64,000 nt of DNA from Pythium myriotylum (taxonomy: Eukaryota > Oomycota > Peronosporomycetes > Pythiales > Pythiaceae). The notes under the pieces were generated by a model, which had not been told where the DNA came from, ran no database searches, and saw only the letters and a list, made by a program, of their open reading frames with translations. Positions 41,230-51,605 of the stretch are shown in pieces; within the stretch, counting starts at the first letter, position 1, and every line of letters starts with the position of its first letter. The stretch spans positions 558,001-622,000 of the forward strand of contig JALJCQ010000004.1 in NCBI GenBank assembly GCA_023091665.1, given 5' to 3'. The translations under genes and the position numbers were made by a program.

Positions 41230-42762
41230 GCTCCTCGGCGACCAAAATCCCGTTCTTGGACGCGAGAAATTCCCGTTCTCGCGAGCGGAGCTTCGTACTG
41301 GCGGAGATCCAAAAGGGAGGAGAGCAGTTTTTTTTCTTTCTTTTGTTCTCTTCTTCTTCTTGGCGGGTGTGACTGGTCTTGGTCGTCCGGGTCGCGCGCT
41401 TCCCGACGGGAACGAGGCGGAGACGAGAAGAGGTCGAGGAGCTCGCGGGGAGCTGCGGCAATGGCGAAGTGGTGGCCTGTGGTTGCCTCGCCGCGGCGCT
41501 CCTCTCGGGAGGAGAACAATTTGCCGTCGGGGGGTTGGGGGGCCGTAGTTTACGCCCAAGTGAAACTTATCGAGTCTCGCAGGTTTCACCGAGGCGAGCC
41601 GCGCAACATGATGAAACCTCTCGGCCTGATGCACGCTATGGCGCCGTTCATTTCATCAATAGAGAGAGAGGGAGAGAAAGAGAGAGAGAGAGGCAGGAAC
41701 GTGTCGTGAAGATGTAGAGCTGTAGCTGGGAGGACATGATGGCGACGCAAGGACAACTGGGGAGTCGTTCGCCGTTCGCAGGCGAGGCCACGGGCAGATC
41801 TTTCGTGATGCTTGGTGTAACCTCCCAAGGCAGGCAAACTAGGTCGGAATGGCCCGAGAGGTTACAGGCTGTTCACAAGCGGAGACCGCGAGAGCCAAAG
41901 TTAATGTTAAAAACATGAGACAGTGAGCAGCACTCGACGGAATATTACAAACTCGTGGTCCTGGTCTCCAGAAAGCCCGTTTACTGAGACCCACGCCATA
42001 GTGGTAACTTCCTCGGGTCCTGACCCCCGACCAGACTCGCCCTTTGAGTCTTCGCGGTTGTGCTTCGTCTCCACAAGCAGCAAAAGGGCGCTCGCTGGAC
42101 AGACATTCTCTGGCGTGCTCTCTTGCCCGAACAAGAACTCATTGCACGCCATGATTAAAAAACTTTCATGAGCCCAGAGAAACGCCGCTCGTGGCGAGAG
42201 AACTCGCGGCGCGCGTACTCGCAGTGGAGCTCGCCAACTGCAGCAATTGCGACGCCGCGACCAACCAACACTCGCTTTGGCGTGCGTCAATACTGCAGCG
42301 ATCTGAACATGAAAGAACGCGCCTCTTGATGCGAGCGAGGAGGAGAAAGTTCCCATTGTCGCTTCCGTCGATTGGCCGATCCGACGAATTGGAAGATCTG
42401 ACCGTCGGGAGAACAAAGATCTCGCTCCTCGGCAGCTGCTCGAGTGTGAACAGCCGAGCGAAAGAGAGAGAGACGCTCGCTCTTTCTTCCAAGCGACCGC
42501 CGCGTGTTTGTTGCTCCTGTTGGAGACGGAGCTCAGCGAGGCCACGTGCATGGTTTCCACGAAAAATATACATAATTCTGAAATTTATCATCCCCAAACA
42601 ATTCTGTTAACCCAAGTAGCAGCGTAACCCAGGGTATCCTCAGGTTTCGGTGTTTACGATCTTTCGGTCATGAAAGGTCGCGAAAGTGAGCTCCTGAGAA
42701 CCCCGTTTCAGTGACGGCAACTTTGCCTGGGGTTGTTTTCTTCTCGGTTTGGCTGTGCGATC
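41230..42762. other. Intergenic sequence, 1.5 kb
   Basis: Promoter side of both the serine-rich gene and the nicolin-like gene. It includes a purine-rich GA run near 41658-41695. Several overlapping frames exist on both strands; none shows a motif. Confidence 0.5.
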
Positions 42763-43472
42763 ATGGAGGCGCAGCTTCGCGTAAGTCGCAGCGTCTCGCT
42801 CGCCGAGCAACCGCCGGTGGAGCGAGATGTGTCGCTGCTGCACGCGCGCGGGCGTTGCTTCCGAGTGAATTTTGTGACGCGCCCACAGGCACTGGCCTGC
42901 CTGGTCTTCCGAAACTTCTACGCGGCGTCACTGCGACTTGTCCAGCATGACGTCGACGGCGCGACGCGTGTACTGCTAGATGAGCAAACGCTGATGCAGC
43001 ACGCGCACTGCGAGGACGACGCGCAGAAGTGGCATCTTATTCATCTGGATAAGGTACGTGCTGCATATCGAAAGAGTGAGAGAGAGAGAGAGAGCGATGG
43101 CATTCAAGAGTGCTGAGATGCGAGTGCGTCGTCTAGTTGACACCCAAGCCCGACGTTGCACGCATCGAGTCGCTTCAGTTTTACTTGTTCCAGCCGTCAC
43201 CGCTTTTTGAGACCTGGGAGCTGCAGCATCTAAAGATCTACGAGTCTCGAACCAAAGATGGGAGTTTGGAGGAAGAGACGATGGCTAGTAGCCCCCCACA
43301 GCTTACGGACGAGACCACGAGCGAGCGGCCACCGACGATGCATCAACTCATGCGCCGCCTCTCGCGCAGTTCACTGATGGTTGTCGACGCGCGCGACGTA
43401 CGCGAGCACGCGTCCCAAATCCTCTCGCGCGTCCATCAACTACGACAGCTTGTGCATCGTCCGCCTGGATAA
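42763..43472 (+). CDS. NICN1: Nicolin-1-like protein
   Basis: Two exons, 42763-43053 and 43137-43472, give 208 residues (nicolin-1 is 213 in humans). Diagnostic stretches are the LVFRNFYAASLRL strand, corresponding to the KNYYTAFLSI region of nicolin, and DVARIESLQFYLFQPSPLFETWELQHLKIYES around the intron, where nicolin has a similar ARIS..L...QPSPLW...EELQIY. Nicolin-1 is a subunit of the tubulin polyglutamylase complex in animals, which suits an organism with flagellate zoospores. The C-terminus differs; a neighbouring frame at about 43420-43460 contains an INYDSL stretch reminiscent of the nicolin end, so a missed exon border or frame error there is possible. Confidence 0.7.
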
Positions 43473-43512
43473 CCATTCACATTCAATTCATACTCATACA
43501 CTGCTAATCCAA

Positions 43513-46500
43513 CTAATGCACGAGGCTCTTTCGTGCTGCAGCTCGCAGCTGTGTGACTTCTTTGCGCCGCTCGAGGAACACGTCCGTGTCCACGAGCTCA
43601 CTTACCAGCGCTGTTGTCGAGTCGTTCGCCGCCGCCGAGACCACACGGTCGTACCTCAGGCTCTGGAGTAATCGGGGCACCCACTGGTCTTGCGCTAGCC
43701 GCCTAGCCTGCTCCTTTGTCCTGGCAGTCGCGAGCTCGCCTCGAGCCCCTTTGCCCCACGTGAACACGCGTCCGGACTGCGTCACAGCGACGTTGTGCGC
43801 GGATCCACAGACGAGCTCTCGTATCTCCTGACCAGCGAGCGCGACGACGGGTGTCGGACGGTCAACATAACGGTACGGTGAGTCGGTCAGCGCCTCATAG
43901 CCGTCCAAGAGAGGCCCGCGAGAAGGATCTCCGAGCCCGAGTCGGCCGTTCTGGCCGTTACCCCACGCGTATACCGTGCCGCCAGCACGGATCTCGATCC
44001 CGACGTCCGCCAGCAGCTCGCAGTGGGGGCCATTCTCGTCGTCGCTTTTGACGAACGGCATCGCACGGTCCGTGAGCGAGAGTTTGCTTGCGGCACGCAG
44101 GACCTCACCATCGCGAGCGGAAATCATGGCTACTAGACGATCCGTTCTGAGAACTGGCGACTCGAGAAACACTGGCGCGCTGCGGGTCTCTCCGTCGACC
44201 TCAAGCGACTGCTCATCCTGAATCAGCACGACGCCTGCAGCGCCGTTGCTCATCGCGCTCTGGATCCTTGCAGCTGTTGTGCCTACACGCTCGAAGCAGC
44301 GTGCCATCCACGCCGGCGGGATCGTCGGCATATCGTTCAAGTCCTCGACCTCCTCGAAGGCCTGAGCAGCCAAAAATTTCGTCAGCACGTCCCCAAGACA
44401 CAGCGAGTTACGAGCATCCGGCGAGCGCGTCGAGATCGTCGCCATCGTGACCATAAACACGGGTACATAGACCCCAGCGCCTTCGGGCAGCTCCAGTTCG
44501 AAGGCGTCGACGTCTAAAAAATCGAGCACGAGCAGCACGGCCAGTGCACCGGTTTCCTGAGCCGCGAGCACGCGCCGCGTCATCGCCTGCACGACGAGCT
44601 CGCTCCACTCGTACACCTGCCGCCCGTCGGGCGTTGCAGACCGTGTGAAGAAGCGAGAGGCTGGCTCTTCAACCTCCTCACTCTCGAGCCCCGTGCTCTC
44701 GTCGGACTCGCAGCTACTCTCGTTGAAAACGACGATCGTGATGCTGTTGGGCTCCATGAACTCCGTCGGCATGGCCTTGCGCACGCGTCGAGACAACGGT
44801 GCGAGCCTTTCTCGCATCACCGCGTGAAACAAGTGCGTGGCGAAGCCTGTTTTGTTGCACTTGCCCCTTGCCGTGCTTGCGGCAAAGACCGGGAATTCGA
44901 CCATCGGAGGTAATAAGGCGGCGTGCGGGGCCTCGAGCTCGGCTTCTTCTTGTGCGAGCTGCTGAACTGGCGAGTCTTCACGAGGAAGCAGGATCTGCAG
45001 GTACGCGCCTGGTGGTTTACCTCTCGGCATACCGACAAGCCGGTTGAGCACGTGGCCGTGGAACCAGAGCATGAGCATCTTCTCGAGCTGGAACTTGCGT
45101 CCTAGGCTGCGGAAGCAGTGGAACACGTGCGCGAACTTGGCGTCGTACATTGCGACGTCAGTTGGCTCTCGGAGACGGAAGGGATCTACTCGACGCCGCC
45201 AGAGCGATTCGTTGTCTCCGGAAGCTTCGAACTCGTCTCCTTTATCAGACTCTTGTTCCACGTCTTCCTCTTCTTCAATGTCATCGACGTCGCAGTCGGC
45301 GAGCACGCAAACCCAGCTCCTCGTGGCATAGAGCTTATCGACGGCGTCCTGGTCGCATGACCACGCAGGCGAACAGGCCAGGTACAAGCTCTGGTCACCA
45401 CGAAGGCCGTCGACACGGCCGGCGAGCGTGAGCCAGACGCTGCTGCCCTCAGCGAGAGTGTGGTGGTCGCCGACGGCTAGCTGCCGCAGTCGCAGTGGCG
45501 CCACAGAGTTCTTCTCCACGGGCGCGAACGCATGCTCCTTGTCGTGGCCGCAGCGCTTGCCCCAGTTGCCCCACTCGAAGACACGGCCGTCGGCTGTGAG
45601 TGCCACCGAGTGATTCTTCTTGCACGCGATCTGCACAACGCGGTGCTCGCTGAGCGCGAGTACAGGCTCTGGCTCGGGCAAATACGTGTAGGCCGAGTTG
45701 AGCATGTACCGGTCCACGAACGCGACCTGGAAACTCGAGTGGGCGTCGCCATGGCCCAGCTGACCCTCCGAGGCCTCTCCCCACGTGAAGACGTCGCCAT
45801 CACGACTCAGTGCCATGCTGTAGTAGTCGCCACAGACCACGCTTTGTACAGGAATTGGCTCGGCCTGCTGCAGTGGAGAGCCCTGGAAGTACACGAGTTT
45901 TGTGGGCTGCGGTAGGAACTCGTACTCGCGACCGTCGCGTTCGTCGTAGTATGCTGCATACTGCCGCTTGCCTAGCGTGCGCGCCTGCAACGTCGCGGCT
46001 GAGCCGTGGCCGAGCTGTCCGTGGTCGTTGAAGCCCCACGAGTGGACATTGCCGTCCTCCGTGAGTACGAGCGCGTGGTTAAGCCCACACGCAACTTGCA
46101 CCACAACACATGTGAAGTTGAATGCGAGTCGTGCAGGCACGTGCTGAGTGAGCGTGATCTCATCGTCGTCGGCGTCTTCGTACACGCGAGGGAGGCTCCT
46201 TCCCCAGCAGAAGAGCGTCTGTTTGTCGCTCGGAAGCGCCAGCGCACAGCTGCGAGACAATGCAACCGCAATGATCTTCACATTGAGCAGCTTGAACGCC
46301 TCCACGAGCCGTAGCGGCGACGGCGTCGTCATAGCCGAGATTTCAGCGGTTGGAATGCACGGGCCCTGACCTGCGATGAGCACGCCGCCGTTCAACGCGT
46401 GGATCTCGGCCTCAGCGTGCTGCTCGAGCACTTTGGCGAACTGACACTGGCGCAAAAAATGTTGGAGTAGTGCGGCTGACGCGTGGCGCTGGCGCTGTTG

Positions 46501-47583
46501 AGCTACACGCTTGCGCTCGAGCAGCCCCCTCGAGCATCGACGGCGCCACGTCGACTGGATCAGCAGTACCGCGCTCTCCCGACGTCTTGTGAGGCGTCCT
46601 TCGGGGCTCACATACTGGCCCAGAAGCGTCTCGTACTGCCGGCGCTGGGTGTCTAGAAGCCCACGGTAGTCGCGTGGGAAGAAGAACCCGTCGCATGGTG
46701 ATCTTGCGAGGCCGAATGTGAATGGATTGCGCATTTCCTCTCCGCTGAAGAGCGCGAGAAAGCGGTGGTATGCTGGCCTCGCATCCACGAAGCGACGAAC
46801 TTCACTCGCCGAGATAGCGACTTTCTTGGAGAAAGCGGGTTCGTTGTTGCTCTCGCGAGCGGACAATGCGAAGCGGATGCCGTCGCTCGCGAACTGCCGT
46901 GCGAGCTTGGATACGTCGAGCGCGTGTCGCTGCCAGAGTCGCTGGATTCCAATAGTGAGCTTGCACGCGCCCTGCATCACACAGAGAAAGAGCTGCGCGA
47001 GGTCGGCTTCCTTGAAGATCGGCTCTTTGGTCTTGTGAAGCCCAGAGGAGTTCGCCGGGTCTTGGAACAATGTCAGCAGCAAGCGGCACTTGTGCTCGAC
47101 ACTCCAGATCGCGTGCGAGCCGAGTACCATAGCCGCGAGGAATTCCATCGCAAAAATCTTGGTTCTGCCGCGAGCAAAAGTAGTGAAGACGTGTTCAACA
47201 TACAAATCCAAGACGAGAAGTGCTGAGGGCTGTGGCATTCGCTTGGACTGAAGAATCGCCGGCTGGAGCAAACTTGGAGGCGTCATAATGTCATTGGGCA
47301 CGACAGGAAGAGTTGACGGGTGGAGAATGCTGTTAGCGTCAAAATCATTCGAGAGCCACGCGCGAAACTCGTGAATCGTCAGGAATCGCGTGGACGTTCG
47401 CCGCATGAGACGCTGATAGAGTATGTGGGCGTCTTGCTCCGTGAACCAGAGCAGGAGAGGAAGACACTGGGGCCAAACGGCCACATCGGTCGCACTATAC
47501 TGAAAACCGACGGCGAGATGCTGCCAGCCGCTACCACCTGAGGCGTGCGCGGTCGATTGGACGCGAGAGTGCTCGGCGCCCAT
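43513..47583 (-). CDS. Giant RCC1-repeat protein with IQ motif
   Basis: 1,356 residues without an intron. About 1-290 is helical with EF-hand-like spacing but no clear calcium loop. About 345-365 is an IQ calmodulin-binding motif (LLIQSTWRRRCSRGLL). RCC1-type propeller blades follow at about 470-760 (HALVLTEDGNVHSWGFNDHG, YYSMALSRDGDVFTWGEASEG, HSVALTADGRVFEWGNWG) and return at about 1230-1330 (GGTVYAWGNGQNGRLG, HNVAVTQSGRVFTWGKGARG). Between them, about 780-1220, is a long insert with acidic stretches and a protease-associated-like segment (NGAAGVVLIQDE). The split propeller with a 450-residue insert is unusual. Function unknown; calmodulin contact and a scaffold role are inference. It ends 40 bp from the nicolin-like gene. 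Confidence 0.85.
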   Translation of the reverse strand: MGAEHSRVQSTAHASGGSGWQHLAVGFQYSATDVAVWPQCLPLLLWFTEQDAHILYQRLMRRTSTRFLTIHEFRAWLSNDFDANSILHPSTLPVVPNDIMTPPSLLQPAILQSKRMPQPSALLVLDLYVEHVFTTFARGRTKIFAMEFLAAMVLGSHAIWSVEHKCRLLLTLFQDPANSSGLHKTKEPIFKEADLAQLFLCVMQGACKLTIGIQRLWQRHALDVSKLARQFASDGIRFALSARESNNEPAFSKKVAISASEVRRFVDARPAYHRFLALFSGEEMRNPFTFGLARSPCDGFFFPRDYRGLLDTQRRQYETLLGQYVSPEGRLTRRRESAVLLIQSTWRRRCSRGLLERKRVAQQRQRHASAALLQHFLRQCQFAKVLEQHAEAEIHALNGGVLIAGQGPCIPTAEISAMTTPSPLRLVEAFKLLNVKIIAVALSRSCALALPSDKQTLFCWGRSLPRVYEDADDDEITLTQHVPARLAFNFTCVVVQVACGLNHALVLTEDGNVHSWGFNDHGQLGHGSAATLQARTLGKRQYAAYYDERDGREYEFLPQPTKLVYFQGSPLQQAEPIPVQSVVCGDYYSMALSRDGDVFTWGEASEGQLGHGDAHSSFQVAFVDRYMLNSAYTYLPEPEPVLALSEHRVVQIACKKNHSVALTADGRVFEWGNWGKRCGHDKEHAFAPVEKNSVAPLRLRQLAVGDHHTLAEGSSVWLTLAGRVDGLRGDQSLYLACSPAWSCDQDAVDKLYATRSWVCVLADCDVDDIEEEEDVEQESDKGDEFEASGDNESLWRRRVDPFRLREPTDVAMYDAKFAHVFHCFRSLGRKFQLEKMLMLWFHGHVLNRLVGMPRGKPPGAYLQILLPREDSPVQQLAQEEAELEAPHAALLPPMVEFPVFAASTARGKCNKTGFATHLFHAVMRERLAPLSRRVRKAMPTEFMEPNSITIVVFNESSCESDESTGLESEEVEEPASRFFTRSATPDGRQVYEWSELVVQAMTRRVLAAQETGALAVLLVLDFLDVDAFELELPEGAGVYVPVFMVTMATISTRSPDARNSLCLGDVLTKFLAAQAFEEVEDLNDMPTIPPAWMARCFERVGTTAARIQSAMSNGAAGVVLIQDEQSLEVDGETRSAPVFLESPVLRTDRLVAMISARDGEVLRAASKLSLTDRAMPFVKSDDENGPHCELLADVGIEIRAGGTVYAWGNGQNGRLGLGDPSRGPLLDGYEALTDSPYRYVDRPTPVVALAGQEIRELVCGSAHNVAVTQSGRVFTWGKGARGELATARTKEQARRLAQDQWVPRLLQSLRYDRVVSAAANDSTTALVSELVDTDVFLERRKEVTQLRAAARKSLVH

Positions 47584-47687
47584 GGTGTCTTTGCTTTCTG
47601 CACCTCCATCACCGGTCGCGGCTCTTCAAGACCCACGGTCTCAGATAGCCTCATTTATCTGAGACCTTCGATTCAACGCAAGTCTTC
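47584..47687. promoter_or_regulatory. 104-bp divergent promoter
   Basis: Only 104 bp separate the ATGs of two divergent genes for giant multidomain proteins (1,356 and 1,253 residues). It includes a short inverted repeat around GGTCTCAGATA...TATCTGAGACC (about 47635-47665), which may be a shared regulatory site. Confidence 0.6.
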
Positions 47688-50600
47688 ATGGCCCGGAGGA
47701 CTTCCGGTGAGGTCGTTCCTGCTGCTACAGGCAAGTCTCGTGCGGAGATTGCCGCACTTCGGCACTTGCGTGAAGCCTACGAGGTTTTGAATCTGAGAGC
47801 AGATTCCATCGCAGAGAGATCTCCTCAGAAGAAGCCGTTGAGCAGTCGAGGTCGAGTGCTCGACACGGTCCGTTCGCTTCAGGCCGGACAAAGCGAAGTT
47901 TCTTCCCCACTTCGCAGCCGTGATGTCTTCTCTCAGTGGCTTGCGCTTGAGTCGTTGTCACATGCGATCCAAAGCGATGAGATCGCACTACAGCGCGAAA
48001 TCGAGAGCTGTGAAGTGAGGACCAAAGCTGTGATTCGGCTACCTGCCGAAGGTTACGAGAATCTCGATCCTAAATTGCTCGTTCTCAGCGAGGTCTTGGG
48101 GCATACTGCTTTCGCGGAATATTCGGCCGATCTCTTTCGGGAGGTGGCAACGTTGAGGCGGCGTTGCTCGCTGTATGGAGATACGCTCAAGCAATTTCGA
48201 GAGCAGGTCGAGATCGGATGCATCGGCTCAAACCAAATTCGAGACATCGTAAGCCATCGTGAGTGGCTTGAGATCGCAAACGCTGCCGTGACAGCATTGA
48301 GGATTCAAACGGGAGAACCGTTGTTGGTTTCGCATTTTCCCGTTCTTATGCAACATTGTTCACCACCTCGAATGATTCGTGAAGGAGAGAACGTCGTTGT
48401 TGTCCCTGAAGTTTTACAACTTCTCGAGCGTGTAGCACCGGCCCGTGAACGCCTATTGGCATTATGCTTTGAGCAAATCAGCGACGTGCGTCGTGGCGCG
48501 GGGTTCGCTCCTCCTCCGGAAGGTGTTCGGCCACACAAATTTGCGGCACTCGCGAAGCAAAGTCATGCAGATGCTCTGTGTTCGCGAGAAGAACTCGACC
48601 AGATCCTCGTTTGGCTTGATGAAGACAACAACGAAGGTTTTGTCACGGCCAATGAGTTCCGAAGCTTTCACACAGTGATCAGTGACACGTATATCGAAGA
48701 GGACGCTGAGTTTATCGCTTTCTTGATGCGTGTGTGGCATTTTGATATTCCGCGAGACCTTCTTGTTGGCGACGTCGTCGCAGATTACGAGGCACGATGC
48801 CAGGAAATCACGAATAAGACTCGAAAAACAGATGTTTTGAAGAAAGTGTACCACCTTCGCGCGGCGCTACCATCGAAGCTGACATCATTACGGAGTCAGA
48901 TTGGCCAAATGAACCAACTGACAGTGTTGAATACAAGCCACTTGGAGCTGCTTGCTTCAAACAACCAGCTTACGACCCCCACCCTTGGCGGACTTCGCGC
49001 GCTTCGGTTAACGGGACTCGGTTTGCGTGAGTTTCCGATCTTTGTCGTAGCACTCCCGTTATTAGAGGAACTTGATCTTAGCGAAAACCATCTAAAGGAT
49101 CAGCTCCCTTTGGCAGCGATTGGAGCCATGAAGTCGTTACGAATTCTGCTACTGAGAGGCAATTTCCTCACGGACAAGAGCATCACGATGGCTGGTGATC
49201 CGGAAATGATTGTCTGGGCTGGGTTGGAGGCTTTGAGTTCCCTGGATCTCGCTGGCAACCAGCTTTCAATGATCCCAAGTATTGTGATCAATCTTAAAAA
49301 TCTGACAAAGCTGGATCTCGCGAACAACAAATTACGCGGATCTGGAATATCATCCGAAACTGCCAAGAAATGGAATGCCCATGGCTTCCCCCAACTGCGG
49401 GTGGTCGATATTCGAGGAAACGAACTATCATCTTTACCTGATGCACTGCTAACGACTTGCCGACAGACCCTAGAAGAATTATTCGCACAAGATAACCACT
49501 TGACAGAGCTTCCAACCTCATTACTCTCAGTAGAAAGCCTGAGCCAGGCTGTTTTTTCACGAAATCAGTTACGACATAGCGCAGAGATGGATTTCACGCC
49601 GCTCCTGACCCGATGCACACGACTCACGGGGCTAACGCTCGATCATAACATGCTGAAGTGTTTCCCAGTCGTCAACCCAGTGAACTCGACCGTAGTCGAA
49701 GGTATACAAGTGGCAGGATTGGCCAAGAATCGCCTTCGAGTGTTGCCACCATTGGGAAATATGCGTTTTCAAGAATGCTCTCAGCTGGATCTACGAGGCA
49801 ACAAAATTTCCGAGATCTCGGAAGATTTTTTCATCGCATTTCCGCATTTGCGATTTTGCTTTCTCCAGCAAAACGCTTTAAAACATCTTCCCGAGTCAAT
49901 ATCATCGTGCAAGAAACTCCAGACGCTCGAAGTGCACGAGAATAAGCTGGAGTCGGTCCCAGTAAGCCTTGCTTCGCTCCAGGAACTTGCAACGCTCAAC
50001 CTCCGGGACAATCAACTTACGTCAATCCCCACCGAGTGGCACATCTTTGCATCGTACTACGACGAAAGCCACCACCAGAGACCACGAATACTGCAAAAGC
50101 TGAATTTACAGCGGAATCCGCTGCGCAACAAAGTGCTCGAGGCTCTAGTAGATGTCGTGGGTGGAGGTGCGACATTCAAGTCCGACACCACGCAGATCTG
50201 TGAAACGTACATCCGTAAACTAATTGATACGCTCAAACAAAGCATCCTGGTGCAGAAACTCGCGCGGATAGTCCACGTTGAACCGAGCGACGATCACGGA
50301 GATGACGAGGAGGGTGACAAAGTACCACGACGACGATGGAAAGGGCGAGCTCGCTTCGCGCTTCAGCATCTTGAATCGCAACTCAGGATCAAGTGCGAGC
50401 ACACCGAAGGTCCTCTGCTGGTGGCCACTGCCGTTTTCAAAAAGCTTCTGCAAAAGTTGATGGGCGCCAGCACGGAGAAAGAAATCCAGCTCATGGCCGG
50501 CCGTTTCCAGGTGAAAGGAGGGCTCGTCGATGGCGTTGCGTTTCTCCACGCCGTCGAAGCCGTTGGTCTCTTCAACTCTTTCGAGACTCAAACCGACACA

Positions 50601-51449
50601 AGCATCGGACAGTCGCGAAGCGAGTCGGTTCGCAAACCTGTGGATGCTGTGGCGTCCATTCTACATTACTTGCAGGTGTCCCACGAGCTGAAGACGAGCC
50701 CGCTGCAGCCCAATCGAAGCGGCAAACCAGACCCACTGGCTCGTCCACGAGTTACAAATCGGAGCTCTCCGGCTTCCCCACCCAGGCGACCGCAGTCTGC
50801 AAAGACGACGCGCGAACCGGCAGCGAAACCTGTAAACAAGCCTCGTGAGAAGAGCCCCGAGGTCGTGCACTACCGACGGAAACTGGAACGCGAACGTCAG
50901 CGGATCCGCGTCCTGGAGCAGCAGCTGACGGACGAGCGACTGCTGCGACTCTGCGCTCCACGACCAGCGGAAGCATCCGTGGAAGCTGTTCTTCCGCAAG
51001 AACAGCAGCCGTCGCGACCAGGCGCGAGCGTGCTGGTCCATATCAAACAGCTGAACCGCGACATGACTCCTAAGCCGGAAGCTGGAGACGTTGTTGTGGT
51101 CGCCGTGGCCGCAGACGCCACGGTGCTTCAGCTCAAAGAAGCCATCGCGAAGCGTCTGGGCGTGGATGTAACCCGCCAGGTCCTCATCGCCAAGCACGCA
51201 ACGCAAGACCACGTGAGGCTCCGAGACGACGAGGCGCTCGCGGTTTACGGCTGTGTCACCACCAGGTGGACCGTCTCGCTGATAGTAAGCGAGCGCCTGC
51301 GCGTGGTCTGGGCAAGGGAACACGCCGGAACGACACCGCAAGGCTCGACTGGCGACCCGGTGGATGCGCCATCTCAGATTGGCGTGGCGGGCCACGACGT
51401 TTCGTCGTCAGCATCTCGTCAATGCGAACGGGCTGCAGCCGGCCCGTGA
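47688..51449 (+). CDS. Leucine-rich-repeat protein with EF-hand and ubiquitin-like ends
   Basis: 1,253 residues, one exon. About 1-290 is helical. About 305-345 has an EF-hand-like loop (WLDEDNNEGFVTANEF). About 400-810 is a run of leucine-rich repeats of the Lx2Lx(L)xxNxL type (LEELDLSENHL, LSSLDLAGNQLSMIP, LTKLDLANNKL, LQTLEVHENKLESVP, LATLNLRDNQLTSIP). A second EF-like helical region (about 890-960), a Pro/Ser/Arg linker, a coiled coil (about 1065-1095) and a ubiquitin-like fold (VVVVAVAADATVLQLKEAIA, about 1125-1190) follow. A good donor site (GTAAGC) at 51285 near the end of the ubiquitin-like part suggests that the last about 55 residues may be intron or that the true end lies elsewhere. 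Function unknown; a scaffold is likely. Confidence 0.82.
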   Translation: MARRTSGEVVPAATGKSRAEIAALRHLREAYEVLNLRADSIAERSPQKKPLSSRGRVLDTVRSLQAGQSEVSSPLRSRDVFSQWLALESLSHAIQSDEIALQREIESCEVRTKAVIRLPAEGYENLDPKLLVLSEVLGHTAFAEYSADLFREVATLRRRCSLYGDTLKQFREQVEIGCIGSNQIRDIVSHREWLEIANAAVTALRIQTGEPLLVSHFPVLMQHCSPPRMIREGENVVVVPEVLQLLERVAPARERLLALCFEQISDVRRGAGFAPPPEGVRPHKFAALAKQSHADALCSREELDQILVWLDEDNNEGFVTANEFRSFHTVISDTYIEEDAEFIAFLMRVWHFDIPRDLLVGDVVADYEARCQEITNKTRKTDVLKKVYHLRAALPSKLTSLRSQIGQMNQLTVLNTSHLELLASNNQLTTPTLGGLRALRLTGLGLREFPIFVVALPLLEELDLSENHLKDQLPLAAIGAMKSLRILLLRGNFLTDKSITMAGDPEMIVWAGLEALSSLDLAGNQLSMIPSIVINLKNLTKLDLANNKLRGSGISSETAKKWNAHGFPQLRVVDIRGNELSSLPDALLTTCRQTLEELFAQDNHLTELPTSLLSVESLSQAVFSRNQLRHSAEMDFTPLLTRCTRLTGLTLDHNMLKCFPVVNPVNSTVVEGIQVAGLAKNRLRVLPPLGNMRFQECSQLDLRGNKISEISEDFFIAFPHLRFCFLQQNALKHLPESISSCKKLQTLEVHENKLESVPVSLASLQELATLNLRDNQLTSIPTEWHIFASYYDESHHQRPRILQKLNLQRNPLRNKVLEALVDVVGGGATFKSDTTQICETYIRKLIDTLKQSILVQKLARIVHVEPSDDHGDDEEGDKVPRRRWKGRARFALQHLESQLRIKCEHTEGPLLVATAVFKKLLQKLMGASTEKEIQLMAGRFQVKGGLVDGVAFLHAVEAVGLFNSFETQTDTSIGQSRSESVRKPVDAVASILHYLQVSHELKTSPLQPNRSGKPDPLARPRVTNRSSPASPPRRPQSAKTTREPAAKPVNKPREKSPEVVHYRRKLERERQRIRVLEQQLTDERLLRLCAPRPAEASVEAVLPQEQQPSRPGASVLVHIKQLNRDMTPKPEAGDVVVVAVAADATVLQLKEAIAKRLGVDVTRQVLIAKHATQDHVRLRDDEALAVYGCVTTRWTVSLIVSERLRVVWAREHAGTTPQGSTGDPVDAPSQIGVAGHDVSSSASRQCERAAAGP

Positions 51450-51605
51450 GCATACAACGACCCAGTGAGAGTCGCGCTGAACCCAACGACATGTTGCGTG
51501 GGACTCGACTTTAATTTTATCCGAGACCGTGGGAGAGAGCGAGTCGAGGATCATCCCCATCCACGCACAGCTGGCTCAGCATCGCATGGCACCGACCTCG
51601 CACAG

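Noticed and set aside
40605..41709. Long plus-strand frames opposite the serine-rich gene
   Set aside because: Arg/Ala/Glu composition typical of the reverse of a Ser-rich gene; no motif.
41907..42560. 217-codon minus-strand frame
   Set aside because: Ser/Arg-rich, no motif, overlapped by equally long frames on the other strand; probably leader or promoter DNA.
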